A DNA stretch of 38,768 bases, taken from positions 1-38,768 of the forward strand of contig JAMOSZ010000019.1 of the NCBI GenBank assembly GCA_027062625.1. Reading direction: 5' to 3'. The stretch's first letter is position 1, and each line of letters opens with the position of its first letter. Shown one piece after another: positions 28,913 to 38,072 of this stretch. A program made the position numbers and the translations under genes. The stretch is from Nautiliaceae bacterium. GTDB lineage: Bacteria; Campylobacterota; Campylobacteria; Campylobacterales; Nautiliaceae. The notes beneath the pieces were generated by a model, which was not told the DNA's origin, ran no database searches, and saw only the letters and a list, made by a program, of their open reading frames with translations.

Positions 28913-30510
28913 ATTATTACTATTGTATCTCTTGTCTCTTTTGCTTTATACAAAGCTTCATCGGCTTTTTTAATGCACTCTTGCTCATTCTCACAATCAT
29001 CAGGGAATAAAGCTCCGCCAATGCTTATTGTTTTTTTAATTGTTTGGTTTTTGTCTATTTTGAAGTTATGAGTTTTTATAGCATTTTTGATTTTTGTTGC
29101 AACTTTTAATAACTCCTCTTTGGTATTAAGTCCTGGGAGCAGGACTAAAAACTCTTCTCCTCCCATTCTTATTGCAACATCGCTTTTTCTTATTACTGAT
29201 AAGATAAGAGTTGAGAGTTGTTTTAATACCAAGTCCCCAGCGTCGTGTCCGTAAATGTCGTTTACTTTTTTAAAATAATCCATATCAAGCATCAAAAATC
29301 CAACTTTTCTTTCTTGTTTTTTATTCTGTTCTATAAGGGTTGGGAGGATTGTATTTAAATAGCGCCTATTATAAAGTCCGGTTAAAGAGTCTTTGATGGA
29401 TTCTTTGTGGAGTTTTTCTATGCTATATTTTGATTGGAGGATAGGAATTGCTTCATCAAAGTAGGCTTTAATGTAAGGGAGCTTTTTTTTGATATAAGCA
29501 TACTCTTTGATATCTTCAAACATAATTTTTAAAACTAGTGTAATATTTCCTTTAATATCAAATGGCAAGCATATGTAGTGGTTTTGACAAGTGTGCTTTA
29601 AGCAAATTTTTTCAAATTCAGCTTCATTTATAACTTTGTGGGTTCTTATGGCTCTGCACTCTTTGTAATTATTCTCTACATTGCAACAAGGGTTGGTTGT
29701 TTTTAGAGTTGTAACTTTTTCTTCTCTTTTGTCAATTACGAAAATTACGAAATTTTGGATATTAAACTCTTTAACAAGCTCATAAAGTCTTCTTAGAATA
29801 ATTTTATAATTTTCATCTTCTTCTATAATTTTTTTAAATTTATAAATGTTTGCAAGTTGTTCTATTGTTTCTTTTGCATCGTTTAGTGGGTCTTCGGTGC
29901 GTTCTTTTTCAATAAGGGAAGTATATTTTTGTTCTATAACTCCAAAACTCTCTTTTAATTTCTTTAAAAATTCATTGTATGATTTTACGAATGAATTCTC
30001 TTCTCCTTTTAGATATGTTTTTAGTTGGTATGAGAAATCTCCTTTTAAAATTTTTTTTGTAGAGATTTGGATTTCTTCTAATACATTAAGATAAGGAGTT
30101 ATGAAGTAATTAACAATTAAAATAATGATAATTAAAGATAAAATTGCAAAAATTATGATTAAAAACAGGGTTTTAAAAATCTCTTTGTAAAAGTATTGAG
30201 CTTTGTAGATAATTTTTAGGCTTTTGTGCTCTTTATAAGGAAGATATACGATAACTTGTTTGTTTATAAAGTCAAGCTGAATATTTGATTTTTCTTGATT
30301 TATTATTGATATATCTTTAATCTCTTTTATGTTGCTAATGATAGGGATTGTTTTTTCATCTGTTTTTTTGATTATTTCTTTTATTATGATTGATTGATTT
30401 GTTACTAATGCTTCTGCAAATTTGTAAAAAGTTCCAGTTATCAAGAATGTTTTTATAATGGTGCTAATTATCATAATAATTGCAATTATTATTAAAATCC
30501 TCTTTTTCAT
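28909..30510 (-). CDS. Membrane diguanylate cyclase with Cys-rich GAF-like domain
   Basis: A 533-residue sensor. TM helices lie at about residues 4-24 and 113-135, enclosing a small periplasmic domain, with a HAMP-like linker at ~138-190. A GAF-like domain at ~220-365 carries six clustered cysteines (C275, C276, C285, C303, C308, C314). The C-terminal GGDEF domain (372-533) has the intact active site GGEEF at 450-454 and the product-inhibition I-site R441-K-S-D444, so it should make c-di-GMP and be feedback-inhibited. The cysteines could bind a metal or Fe-S cluster or form redox disulfides. Its start overlaps the stop of glnD by 4 bases, linking it to nitrogen signalling by transcription. 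Confidence 0.9.
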   Translation of the reverse strand: MKKRILIIIAIIMIISTIIKTFLITGTFYKFAEALVTNQSIIIKEIIKKTDEKTIPIISNIKEIKDISIINQEKSNIQLDFINKQVIVYLPYKEHKSLKIIYKAQYFYKEIFKTLFLIIIFAILSLIIIILIVNYFITPYLNVLEEIQISTKKILKGDFSYQLKTYLKGEENSFVKSYNEFLKKLKESFGVIEQKYTSLIEKERTEDPLNDAKETIEQLANIYKFKKIIEEDENYKIILRRLYELVKEFNIQNFVIFVIDKREEKVTTLKTTNPCCNVENNYKECRAIRTHKVINEAEFEKICLKHTCQNHYICLPFDIKGNITLVLKIMFEDIKEYAYIKKKLPYIKAYFDEAIPILQSKYSIEKLHKESIKDSLTGLYNRRYLNTILPTLIEQNKKQERKVGFLMLDMDYFKKVNDIYGHDAGDLVLKQLSTLILSVIRKSDVAIRMGGEEFLVLLPGLNTKEELLKVATKIKNAIKTHNFKIDKNQTIKKTISIGGALFPDDCENEQECIKKADEALYKAKETRDTIVII

Positions 30511-32954
30511 TCTATAAGCCTTTTTATTATTTCCTCTTTTTTCTCACAAAAGTCACTCTCTTTTGGAATGATAAATAAATCTCTTGCTACATTTTTGTGG
30601 GTAGATACTTTTACATCTTCTACGCTAATATCGAATTTATCAAAAGTATCCATTAAGGTTGAAATAATACCTTTTTTATCTTTTATTTTCAATTTTAAAG
30701 AAGCGTAATTTTTTGAATGGTTACAATTTATCTCAAATTCCTTTTTTTTAAATTTAAGTTTTGTTTTTATCTCTTTTTTTTCTTTAAAAGCTTTGTCAAT
30801 AAACTTTTTTATTATCTCCAAGTCAAACTCTTCTACTGCTTTGTCAAACTCCATTTTAAAATACTTAATATATTCAATCTTATAGATTGAGAGGTGAAGA
30901 AGTGAGAGGTTGTTTAGTTTTTCTAAAAACCATCCAATTGAGAAGTTAAGATGCTCTTTTTTTGCAAGATGAATTATTAGGTGTTTTGAATTTTCAAATT
31001 TTACTTTATACTCTTTTGTATCTTTTATCCAATTTAAAAGATTTAAAATTTCGGTTGTTGAATTTTGTAAGAAGAGTTGATTTGATGGAGATTTTAAGAG
31101 TGCTTTTTGTAAAAGCTTTGGTAAGGCTTTAAATTCTTCTTTTGATAAAAGTAGTTTTTCTTTTCTTTTTCTTATACTAATTTCATCAATTAAGCTTTTG
31201 TTTTTTAAAGCTTCAAGAGTATTTTGATATAAAGTATTTAATAAATGAGCTTTGTAAGAGTTAAATACCCCTTTGCCAACGGCTTTTATATCAGCAATTG
31301 TAAGAAGGTAGAGATATTTTAAAAATTTTTCATCTTGCACAATTTCTGCAAAGGAGAGAATAACTTTATCATTAAAAATATCCTCTCTTTGAGCGATATT
31401 TGACATAAGTGTGTGGTGTTTTATTAATTTTTCAATAGTTTGAATAGAGTGAAAATTTATCTCACTTGCAAACTCTTTTGCAATTTTTGCTCCTATTATA
31501 GAGTGGTCTTCGCTTCTTCCTTTTCCAAGGTCGTGAAATAGTGCGGTAAATCTAAGTAGTGCTTTTTCTTTTTCGGAAAGTTTTTTAAACTCTTCAAGCT
31601 CTTCAATCTCTTTTAAAGTATAAAGTGAATGGATATCTACTGGGTATTGATGATAACCATCAAATTGAGCTAAGTGTTTTACTTTTTCAAATGGAGGAAT
31701 AATTTTGTCTAAAACATCAGTTCTATAAAGTCCAAACATGATTGGATAAAGATGAGTTGAATAAAAAAGCTCTTTTGAAGCGGTTTTAGAGAGAGGAGTA
31801 AATTTTGTTTTAAATGTATTTATAATAGAAATATCGCAATTTTTATGATTGATTTTGGAAATTGTTTTTAGTAATTCTTTAAAAGAGTAGTGGTTATTAA
31901 AAGTAGTAAATAGAATCTCATTACAAATATAAAGCTCTTTTTTTACTCTTTTTGATTTTGCTTCTTTGAAATTCATTGAGTAGAGATATTTTTTTATAAG
32001 TTTTTTTATTGTAATTTCGCAAAAAGTATTGACTCTCCAAAGAGACTTTAATAAATCCCTTATAAATTTTCTCTCAGCTCTTAGTCTTGGAGAATCTTCA
32101 TATCCCATTTTTAAAGCTATATCTCTTTGATATTCCAAATAAACCGTATCTACCTTTTTTTTAGCAACTAAGTGAAGATAAACTCTTGTTTTAAATAAAA
32201 ATTCAAGAGCACTTCTATATTCCCTAAACTCCTCTTCACTTACATATTTTGGGATAAGGTATGAGTTGTTTGGGTAGTTAAAGATTACTTTTGTAATCCA
32301 AAGTAGAGTGTTTGAGTCTCTAATTCCTCCAAATCCATCTTTAATGTTTGGCTCCATTAAGATTGGATATTTTTTGTGGCGGTTTTTCATTTCTTCATAT
32401 TTAGCTAGTATATATTCTTTTTTGTTGTAATTTCTTATTTTGTTTAATTCGTTTTGAGTTTCATACCATAAAAATTTGCTTCCTATTACAAATCTACTCT
32501 CTAACATTGCGGTTTTTATTGTAATATCTTCATTACTTGCTTTAAATAAGTCACTTATTTCATGGACTCTATGACCTATTTTAAGCCCTAAATCCCAAAG
32601 CATTGTTATAAAGTCTTCAATTAACTCTTTTAAGTTAAATCCTTTTATATTTTTATAAACTATCATAATATCAATGTCTGAATAGATTGAGAGTTGTTCT
32701 CTTCCATAACTTCCAAGAGCTATTATTGTAATTGGGATATTATTTATTGGAGGTAAGAATGCTTTGAAGTTTTTTTTGAGTAAATATTTGTAAATAAGAG
32801 TTATGAAATAATCCATCTGTTTTGTGTGTTTAACAAAAAAGTCTTTTCCACCAGTTATTGTTATATTATTTAAATATTTTTTAATCTCTTCTTTAAAAGC
32901 TTTGGTAATTTCTAAATTATCATTGCTTTTATAAATTAACTCTTGTAGTTGCAT
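30507..32954 (-). CDS. glnD: GlnD: [protein-PII] uridylyltransferase/uridylyl-removing enzyme
   Basis: An 815-residue bifunctional nitrogen sensor that uridylylates PII at low glutamine and removes UMP at high glutamine. The nucleotidyltransferase core is G81-S82-YGREQLSIYSDID with D93 and D95; EPNIKDGFGGIRD at 201-213 is a family signature. The HD hydrolase domain has H442 and H474-D475 (FHDLGKG). The C-terminus has one clear ACT domain (~741-812, LKIKDKKGIISTLMDTF); the first ACT region is degenerate by eye, though length is only slightly below the usual ~850-890. It has its own promoter. No PII gene is in the window. It is followed, with a 4-base overlap, by the diguanylate cyclase gene. 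Confidence 0.92.
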   Translation of the reverse strand: MQLQELIYKSNDNLEITKAFKEEIKKYLNNITITGGKDFFVKHTKQMDYFITLIYKYLLKKNFKAFLPPINNIPITIIALGSYGREQLSIYSDIDIMIVYKNIKGFNLKELIEDFITMLWDLGLKIGHRVHEISDLFKASNEDITIKTAMLESRFVIGSKFLWYETQNELNKIRNYNKKEYILAKYEEMKNRHKKYPILMEPNIKDGFGGIRDSNTLLWITKVIFNYPNNSYLIPKYVSEEEFREYRSALEFLFKTRVYLHLVAKKKVDTVYLEYQRDIALKMGYEDSPRLRAERKFIRDLLKSLWRVNTFCEITIKKLIKKYLYSMNFKEAKSKRVKKELYICNEILFTTFNNHYSFKELLKTISKINHKNCDISIINTFKTKFTPLSKTASKELFYSTHLYPIMFGLYRTDVLDKIIPPFEKVKHLAQFDGYHQYPVDIHSLYTLKEIEELEEFKKLSEKEKALLRFTALFHDLGKGRSEDHSIIGAKIAKEFASEINFHSIQTIEKLIKHHTLMSNIAQREDIFNDKVILSFAEIVQDEKFLKYLYLLTIADIKAVGKGVFNSYKAHLLNTLYQNTLEALKNKSLIDEISIRKRKEKLLLSKEEFKALPKLLQKALLKSPSNQLFLQNSTTEILNLLNWIKDTKEYKVKFENSKHLIIHLAKKEHLNFSIGWFLEKLNNLSLLHLSIYKIEYIKYFKMEFDKAVEEFDLEIIKKFIDKAFKEKKEIKTKLKFKKKEFEINCNHSKNYASLKLKIKDKKGIISTLMDTFDKFDISVEDVKVSTHKNVARDLFIIPKESDFCEKKEEIIKRLIE

Positions 32955-32972
32955 TTTCCCTCTTTTTGTGTT

Positions 32973-32981
32973 ATTTTATCA
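32973..32981 (-). promoter_or_regulatory. Extended -10 of glnD
   Basis: TGA-TAAAAT on the minus strand, 18 bases before the ATG at 32954 and followed by an AGAGGG Shine-Dalgarno. Confidence 0.5.
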
Positions 32982-33000
32982 AAAAAAGTTAGGAGGCAGT

Positions 33001-34011
33001 ATGGAGAACTTGTTTGATAAGTCGTTATTTGAGCTGGGAGAGAGGGCTTATGAGATAAGAGAAAAATTGTATGGAAGAGATATGTTTTTTAATATAAATC
33101 GCCATATCAATCCTACAAACATTTGCAAAGATGTTTGTAAATTTTGTGCCTTCTCAGCTCATAGAAAAAATCCAAATCCATATGTTATGAGTATTCAAGA
33201 GTGTGTAGATGTGGCAAAAGATGCTTATAATAAGGGAGCAGATGAAGTGCATATAGTATCAGCTCATAATCCAGAGGTTGGGTATGATTATTATATGAAT
33301 ATTATAAAAGAGATAAGAAAAGCTTTGCCTTTAATTCATATTAAAGCTTTTACTGCGGCTGAGGTTAATTTTTTAAGTGAGCTTAGTGGAAAAAAATATG
33401 AAGAGGTTTTGGATGATATGATTGAGGCTGGGGTTGATTCTATGCCAGGAGGTGGAGCTGAGATTTTTGATGAGAAGATAAGAGCTAAAATTTGTAAAGG
33501 AAAAGTTAGTAGCAATAATTGGTTAAAAATTCATGAGCTTTGGCACAAGCGTGGTAAAAAAAGTAATGCTACAATGCTTTTTGGACATATAGAATCTCCT
33601 CTTCATAGAATTGAGCATATGCTAAGGCTTAAAAGACTTCAAGATAAAACGGGTGGGTTTAATGCTTTTATTCCTCTTGTGTATCAAAGAAAAAATAATT
33701 ATTTAAAAGTAAAAAACTTTTTAACTGGAAATGAAATTTTAAAAACGGTTGCAGTAAGTAGAATTATTTTGGATAATATTCCTCATATTAAGGCTTATTG
33801 GCCAACTTTTACTTTAAATTTAGCCTTAGTAGCGGGAGAATATGGGGCTGATGATATTGATGGGACAATTCAAAAAGAGTCAATCCAATCATCAGCTGGT
33901 GCTAACTCTAAGAATGGGCTTAATTTGGATGAATTAATTTTTCAAATAAAGGATGCTGGATTTAATCCTATAAGAAGAGATAGTCTTTATAATATACTTC
34001 AAAGGTTCTAA
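33001..34011 (+). CDS. mqnE: Aminofutalosine synthase MqnE
   Basis: A 336-residue radical SAM enzyme of the futalosine route to menaquinone, joining the chorismate-derived enolpyruvyl product of MqnA to adenosine from SAM. The cluster cysteines are C42, C46 and C49 (CKDVCKFC). NRHINPTN before them, HIKAFTAAEV, and MLFGHIESPLHRIEHM fit MqnE rather than MqnC. The start is the ATG at 33001, behind a strong AGGAGG 5 bases upstream; a GTG at 32968 has no ribosome binding site. It is divergent from glnD and convergent with the receiver gene. Aromatic synthesis (aroF) lies 5 kb away on the other strand. Confidence 0.93.
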   Translation: MENLFDKSLFELGERAYEIREKLYGRDMFFNINRHINPTNICKDVCKFCAFSAHRKNPNPYVMSIQECVDVAKDAYNKGADEVHIVSAHNPEVGYDYYMNIIKEIRKALPLIHIKAFTAAEVNFLSELSGKKYEEVLDDMIEAGVDSMPGGGAEIFDEKIRAKICKGKVSSNNWLKIHELWHKRGKKSNATMLFGHIESPLHRIEHMLRLKRLQDKTGGFNAFIPLVYQRKNNYLKVKNFLTGNEILKTVAVSRIILDNIPHIKAYWPTFTLNLALVAGEYGADDIDGTIQKESIQSSAGANSKNGLNLDELIFQIKDAGFNPIRRDSLYNILQRF

Positions 34012-34031
34012 AAACCGCCATTTTGGCGGTT
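34011..34031. terminator. Bidirectional-type terminator between mqnE and the receiver gene
   Basis: GC-rich stem AACCGCC / GGCGGTT (34013-34019 and 34025-34031) with a short loop. On the minus strand it is followed by TTTTT, making a good terminator for the phosphorelay operon. On the plus strand the following T content is weaker. Confidence 0.8.
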
Positions 34032-34392
34032 AATCTTCTAAATAAGTTGCGATTTTTTCCATAATTTCAACTGGATTAATTGGTTTAATAATTACCTCTT
34101 TTGCACCTAAGTTTTTAGCTTCAATTTTTTTAGAGTCATCAGTAGTTAAGACTAAAATTGGTACATTTGCACATTCTGGTTTTTCAATTCTATATCTTTG
34201 TAAAAATGTAAGTCCATCCATTACTGGCATAATTAAATCTAAAAGCACCAAAGCGGTATCAGGAGTGAGCTTACTTAAAGCTTCAACTCCATTTTGAGCT
34301 TCCTCTACTACATACCCTTTTTGTTTTGATAACATTGTTGCTAATAATTTTCTATTAATTTGGTCATCATCCACAATTAAAATTTTTTTCAT
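34030..34392 (-). CDS. Stand-alone CheY-like response regulator
   Basis: A 120-residue single receiver domain with no output domain. Acidic pocket D8-D9-D10 region (ILIVDDDQIN), phosphoacceptor D52 (LLDLIMPVMDG), the Thr/Ser switch in LVLTTDD and the conserved lysine in EVIIKPI are all present, so it should be phosphorylatable. It follows the hybrid kinase after 3 bases with its Shine-Dalgarno (AAAGG) inside that gene. It is the last gene of the operon and a likely terminal phosphate acceptor or shuttle of the kinase/HPt system. A role in chemotaxis is possible, but no che genes are near. Confidence 0.93.
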   Translation of the reverse strand: MKKILIVDDDQINRKLLATMLSKQKGYVVEEAQNGVEALSKLTPDTALVLLDLIMPVMDGLTFLQRYRIEKPECANVPILVLTTDDSKKIEAKNLGAKEVIIKPINPVEIMEKIATYLED

Positions 34393-34395
34393 TTA

Positions 34396-37300
34396 TCAAC
34401 CTTTCAATAGAGATATTGATTTTTCTAATGTTTCTTCATCTATTTTTGTTATAACCAAATCTGCACCTTGAATGTCACCTTCTCCAATAATTACTACTTT
34501 TGAATTTGGGAAGGCTTTTTTAATTAAAATTGCCAATTTGTTTGTATTAACATTTGCAAAATCTTTTTCTACTAAAAGCAAAATTTTTTTACCTTTATTT
34601 GCTTTTAATGCTGCATCGAGTTCTTTTACTGAATGAGCTACTATACCATTTGGCAATATGCTCTCAAACTCTTGAACTAACATACTACTCTCAGCTGCTA
34701 AAATTACAGCCGTGTTTTTATCTACTGAAATTGTAGCACTTTTTTTAGTAGTTTGAGTATCTTCTTGTTGTTGATTTTTAACATTTGGTTCATCTTTTTG
34801 AGTTTGTGTTACTTTTTCACTCTCTTGTTTAGTTTCTGTACTCTCTTGTTTAGTTTCTGGTGCTTTTTCTTCTTCAAGTTCCTCTGCAAGTCTCTCTTGC
34901 TCGTCAGCTGATACATATTTATGTCTAATTACTTTATCAATTACTTCAAGTAGTTTTTGTTTTTCAATAGGTTTTGAGATATAGTCATCCATTCCAGCTC
35001 CAAGGAATCTCTCTCTATCCCCTTTTAATACGTTTGCCGTAACGGCAATAATTGGGGTATGAGGTAATCCTTCCTCTTTTTCAAACTCTAAAATCTCGTG
35101 AGTTGCTTCAATTCCATCCATTACTGGCATTTGAACATCCATAAAGATTACGTCATATTTTTCTGGATTCATTGAGTATTTGTTGAACGCTTCAAGTCCA
35201 TTTGTTGCAGTATCAGCTTCAATTCCTAAGTTTTTAAGGGTTGTTTTTAATAGTTTCATATTAATTGGGTTATCTTCTGCAATTAATGCTTTTAGCTCGT
35301 AAATTGGTTTTTCTTTAACTTTTACTTTTCTTGTTGTATGAAGAACTTTTCTCTCTTCTGTTGCTGTTTTTACTGAGTTAAATGTTTTAGATGGAACATT
35401 TGGATCCCAAATTGTAATATCTGGGTCATATTTATCCACTTCTTCTTTATATGCGTATGATGATAAGAAGATTGTTGGAATATTTAGTTTTTGTAAGTTA
35501 GCAATTTCAAGTTTGTTGCTTTCTTCATAGAAGATTACAATACCTTCAATTTTTTCTTGTTTTTTAATTTTAAGCAACTCTTCTGCTGAATTGATACCAA
35601 TTTTTCCAACTCCAAAGTAATTTAAGTAATCAATTGTAATTGCTTTTCTTTCTGTATCTTTTTCAGTATTTAAGATAGCAAAAGTGATATGTTTGAATAC
35701 ATTTGATTTATATCTTGGAGTCTCATCTACAATTGGAAGTTCTAATGTAAAGAAGAATTTACTTCCTTTGTTTAATTCACTTTCAACTTCAATATGTCCG
35801 CCCATCATTTCAATGTATGATTTTACAATTGTAAGTCCAAGTCCAGTACCTCCATATTTTCTTGTAACTGACTCATCAGCTTGGGCAAAAGCTTCAAAGA
35901 TTTTATTTTTTTGCTCTTCACTCATTCCAATACCAGTATCTTTAACTTCAAAGTAAATTTTTGCTTTGTTATCCGGAGTTTTTTCAAGGTATTGGATTTT
36001 TACGCTAATTGTCCCTTTTTCTGGTGTAAATTTAATGGCATTATTGATTAAGTTTGTAAGAATTTCTTTTAATTTTAAAATGTCCCCTTTTAGGGTTGTT
36101 GGCATATTTGGAGATAAGTTTGCAACAAATTGAATTTGTTTATTTGCTGCTGGTGTTGCAAAAATTTCAAGAGTATTTTCAAATTCATCAAGAGCTTTAA
36201 AGTCAATAATTTCAAGAGTAATTTTTTGAGATTCAATTTTTGATACATCAAGAATGTTATTAACAATTTGAAGAAGGTTTTTTGCACTCTGTTCAATTGT
36301 ATTGATATAATCTTCTTGGTCTGGTGTTAATTCTGTTGTTTTTAATAATTCTAAGAACCCTAAAATACCATTTAGAGGTGTTCTAATCTCGTGTGACATA
36401 TTTGCAAGGAATAGAGATTTTGCTTTTGTTGCTTCTTCTGCTTTTTTAACCGCTTGTTGAGTTTTTTCAATTGCTTCGGCAACAATCTCAACTGCTTTGT
36501 GCATACCCTCAGCTGTTCCGATGTTGATGTTAACTTTATGACCTGTAATAGGTGTAAGTTGTGTAATAAGTTTTGAGAGTTCTTTGATGTGGGTTGTAAT
36601 TTGTCTTTCAATGTAATAACCAATAATAAGCATAATAATTGAGATAATTTGCACAATAATGTTGACTAAAAGTGCGATTGTTGCTTCTTGGGTTGTTTCG
36701 TGTAGTTTTTGGTTAATTTGTTGGTTAATTAATTTAATAACTTTATCAAAGTAACTGATTCTATTTGTAAAGATGTGGAAATAGTCAGTCGCATCCACTG
36801 GGTATCCGTTAAATTCATCGTTTAAGTAGTATTCAATATTTGCTTGTGCCATATAAAACAAAATATCTTTTAAGTTACTTTCAAGAGTTTTGAATTTTTC
36901 ATCTTCTAAAATTTTTCTTGCTTTCTCATCAATTAATTCAATTGGAAGTAAATTGATATCGTGGTAATATTTAAGATATACTTTTTTAAATGTATCTTCG
37001 TCCATTGGGATATCTGCTGTAATGTAATAAGCTCCAATACCTCTAACAATTCCAGAAAATGCCATTATTTTTTCAAATAAAAATTTTGATTCGTATTGTT
37101 TTTTTAGTGTAACTGGGAAGTGTTTAAATAATTGAGCTTCTGTTTTTAATAGCAATGCTTCAAGCTTTGTATAAAAACTAAAAAATGTAGTTTTAATAAA
37201 TGACTTTTTAAAACTATCAATCTCTTTTCTAACAGCTGGTAAAGTATTGATTATTTTAATCATCTCTTTAACTTGTGGATAAAACTCTGGGTTTTTTGTA

Positions 37301-37605
37301 AGAAAGGCTTTAAAGTCAGTGATTGCTTTATCCATTTTTTTACGTTTTTCTTTTAAAATTTTTCTTGAATTTGGATATTGTCCTTTTGATACGGCATAAA
37401 CTGATGTAATACCCCTCTCTTGTCCAAGAGCAACAAGTATTTCTTCAAGTCGCTTTGCAAGTTCTAAATATTTAACGCTTTTTTGAACTTCAATATAAGT
37501 TTTGGCGTTTTTGTATAAGCTAATACCGCTAATCGTCATCAAAATCAGCGTTGGGACGAATATTGCCGCGGCAATTAATTTGGTTAATGAACCTTTAACT
37601 TTCAT
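34396..37605 (-). CDS. NIT-domain hybrid histidine kinase
   Basis: A 1069-residue membrane sensor. TM1 is at ~9-30. The periplasmic part (~31-305) has the nitrate/nitrite-sensing (NIT) signature [21 protein letters not shown]2 is at ~309-333. HisKA has H405 in [13 protein letters not shown]; HATPase_c is at ~505-625 with [11 protein letters not shown] and GGTGLGL. A degenerate receiver follows (~638-745), then a full receiver with D823 ([11 protein letters not shown]) and K878 (YISKPI). A disordered Glu/Gln/Thr/Lys linker (~905-958) leads to a second degenerate receiver-like domain (~965-1069). It lies in an operon with HPt and receiver genes. Ligand nitrate/nitrite is inferred from the domain. 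Confidence 0.92.
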   Translation of the reverse strand: MKVKGSLTKLIAAAIFVPTLILMTISGISLYKNAKTYIEVQKSVKYLELAKRLEEILVALGQERGITSVYAVSKGQYPNSRKILKEKRKKMDKAITDFKAFLTKNPEFYPQVKEMIKIINTLPAVRKEIDSFKKSFIKTTFFSFYTKLEALLLKTEAQLFKHFPVTLKKQYESKFLFEKIMAFSGIVRGIGAYYITADIPMDEDTFKKVYLKYYHDINLLPIELIDEKARKILEDEKFKTLESNLKDILFYMAQANIEYYLNDEFNGYPVDATDYFHIFTNRISYFDKVIKLINQQINQKLHETTQEATIALLVNIIVQIISIIMLIIGYYIERQITTHIKELSKLITQLTPITGHKVNINIGTAEGMHKAVEIVAEAIEKTQQAVKKAEEATKAKSLFLANMSHEIRTPLNGILGFLELLKTTELTPDQEDYINTIEQSAKNLLQIVNNILDVSKIESQKITLEIIDFKALDEFENTLEIFATPAANKQIQFVANLSPNMPTTLKGDILKLKEILTNLINNAIKFTPEKGTISVKIQYLEKTPDNKAKIYFEVKDTGIGMSEEQKNKIFEAFAQADESVTRKYGGTGLGLTIVKSYIEMMGGHIEVESELNKGSKFFFTLELPIVDETPRYKSNVFKHITFAILNTEKDTERKAITIDYLNYFGVGKIGINSAEELLKIKKQEKIEGIVIFYEESNKLEIANLQKLNIPTIFLSSYAYKEEVDKYDPDITIWDPNVPSKTFNSVKTATEERKVLHTTRKVKVKEKPIYELKALIAEDNPINMKLLKTTLKNLGIEADTATNGLEAFNKYSMNPEKYDVIFMDVQMPVMDGIEATHEILEFEKEEGLPHTPIIAVTANVLKGDRERFLGAGMDDYISKPIEKQKLLEVIDKVIRHKYVSADEQERLAEELEEEKAPETKQESTETKQESEKVTQTQKDEPNVKNQQQEDTQTTKKSATISVDKNTAVILAAESSMLVQEFESILPNGIVAHSVKELDAALKANKGKKILLLVEKDFANVNTNKLAILIKKAFPNSKVVIIGEGDIQGADLVITKIDEETLEKSISLLKG
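34819..34860. repeat. 21-bp tandem repeat in the hybrid kinase linker
   Basis: Two copies (34819-34839 and 34840-34860) differ only at the last base. They encode the repeated ETKQES unit of the disordered linker before the last receiver-like domain; the in-frame period of 7 codons preserves reading frame. Confidence 0.85.
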
Positions 37606-37620
37606 AATGTCTCCTTTAAA

Positions 37621-38070
37621 TTAATGATTGATAATTTTCATTTTTTGTGCATCTATGTCTGTGCAATATATTCTAACTCCTGGGTTAGATAGAGCTATTG
37701 CCAAATATTTTTTTGCTTTATTAAGCTCTCCCGTTTTTATATAAAGTCTTGCTAAGCAGCAAGTTGCTCTTTGGTTTCCAAGTGAGAGGGCTTTTAGAAA
37801 ATATTTTTCAGCCTTTTTATAATCAACTTTTGTTCCTTCTCCATTACAATACATTCTACCTAAAAAGAAATAAGTTTGAGAAGAAGCTTTATTTTCTTTT
37901 ACCAATTTTTTAAATAGTTTCAATGACTCTTCAAAATAAACCCGAGCTTTTGGAGGGTCTGATTTTAATAGTTTTAATCCTTTTTTATAATTGTTGAATG
38001 CTTTGGTAAAAGTTAAATCAAGTCCAAATACTAAAACTCCAACTGCTAATAAAAAAATACCCTTTTTCAT
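37621..38070 (-). CDS. Secreted Sel1/TPR-repeat protein
   Basis: A 149-residue protein with an N-terminal signal sequence (MKKGIFLLAVGVLVFGL). The mature part is helical repeats: FNNYKKGLKLLKSDPPKARVYFEESLKLF, and a Sel1-like unit YFLGRMYCNGEGTKVDYKKAEKYFLKALSLGN followed by a TPR-like unit (CLARLYIKTGELNKAKKYLAIAL). Four cysteines lie in or after the Sel1 unit, consistent with disulfides in the periplasm. It is between the HPt gene (2-base gap) and the kinase gene (15-base gap), so it may interact with the kinase's periplasmic NIT domain as a sensor partner; this is inferred from location only. Confidence 0.82.
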   Translation of the reverse strand: MKKGIFLLAVGVLVFGLDLTFTKAFNNYKKGLKLLKSDPPKARVYFEESLKLFKKLVKENKASSQTYFFLGRMYCNGEGTKVDYKKAEKYFLKALSLGNQRATCCLARLYIKTGELNKAKKYLAIALSNPGVRIYCTDIDAQKMKIINH

Positions 38071-38072
38071 CT

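Noticed and set aside
32968-33000. Longer mqnE starting at GTG 32968
   Set aside because: The extra residues are encoded by the Shine-Dalgarno region itself, and AGGAGG points to the ATG at 33001.
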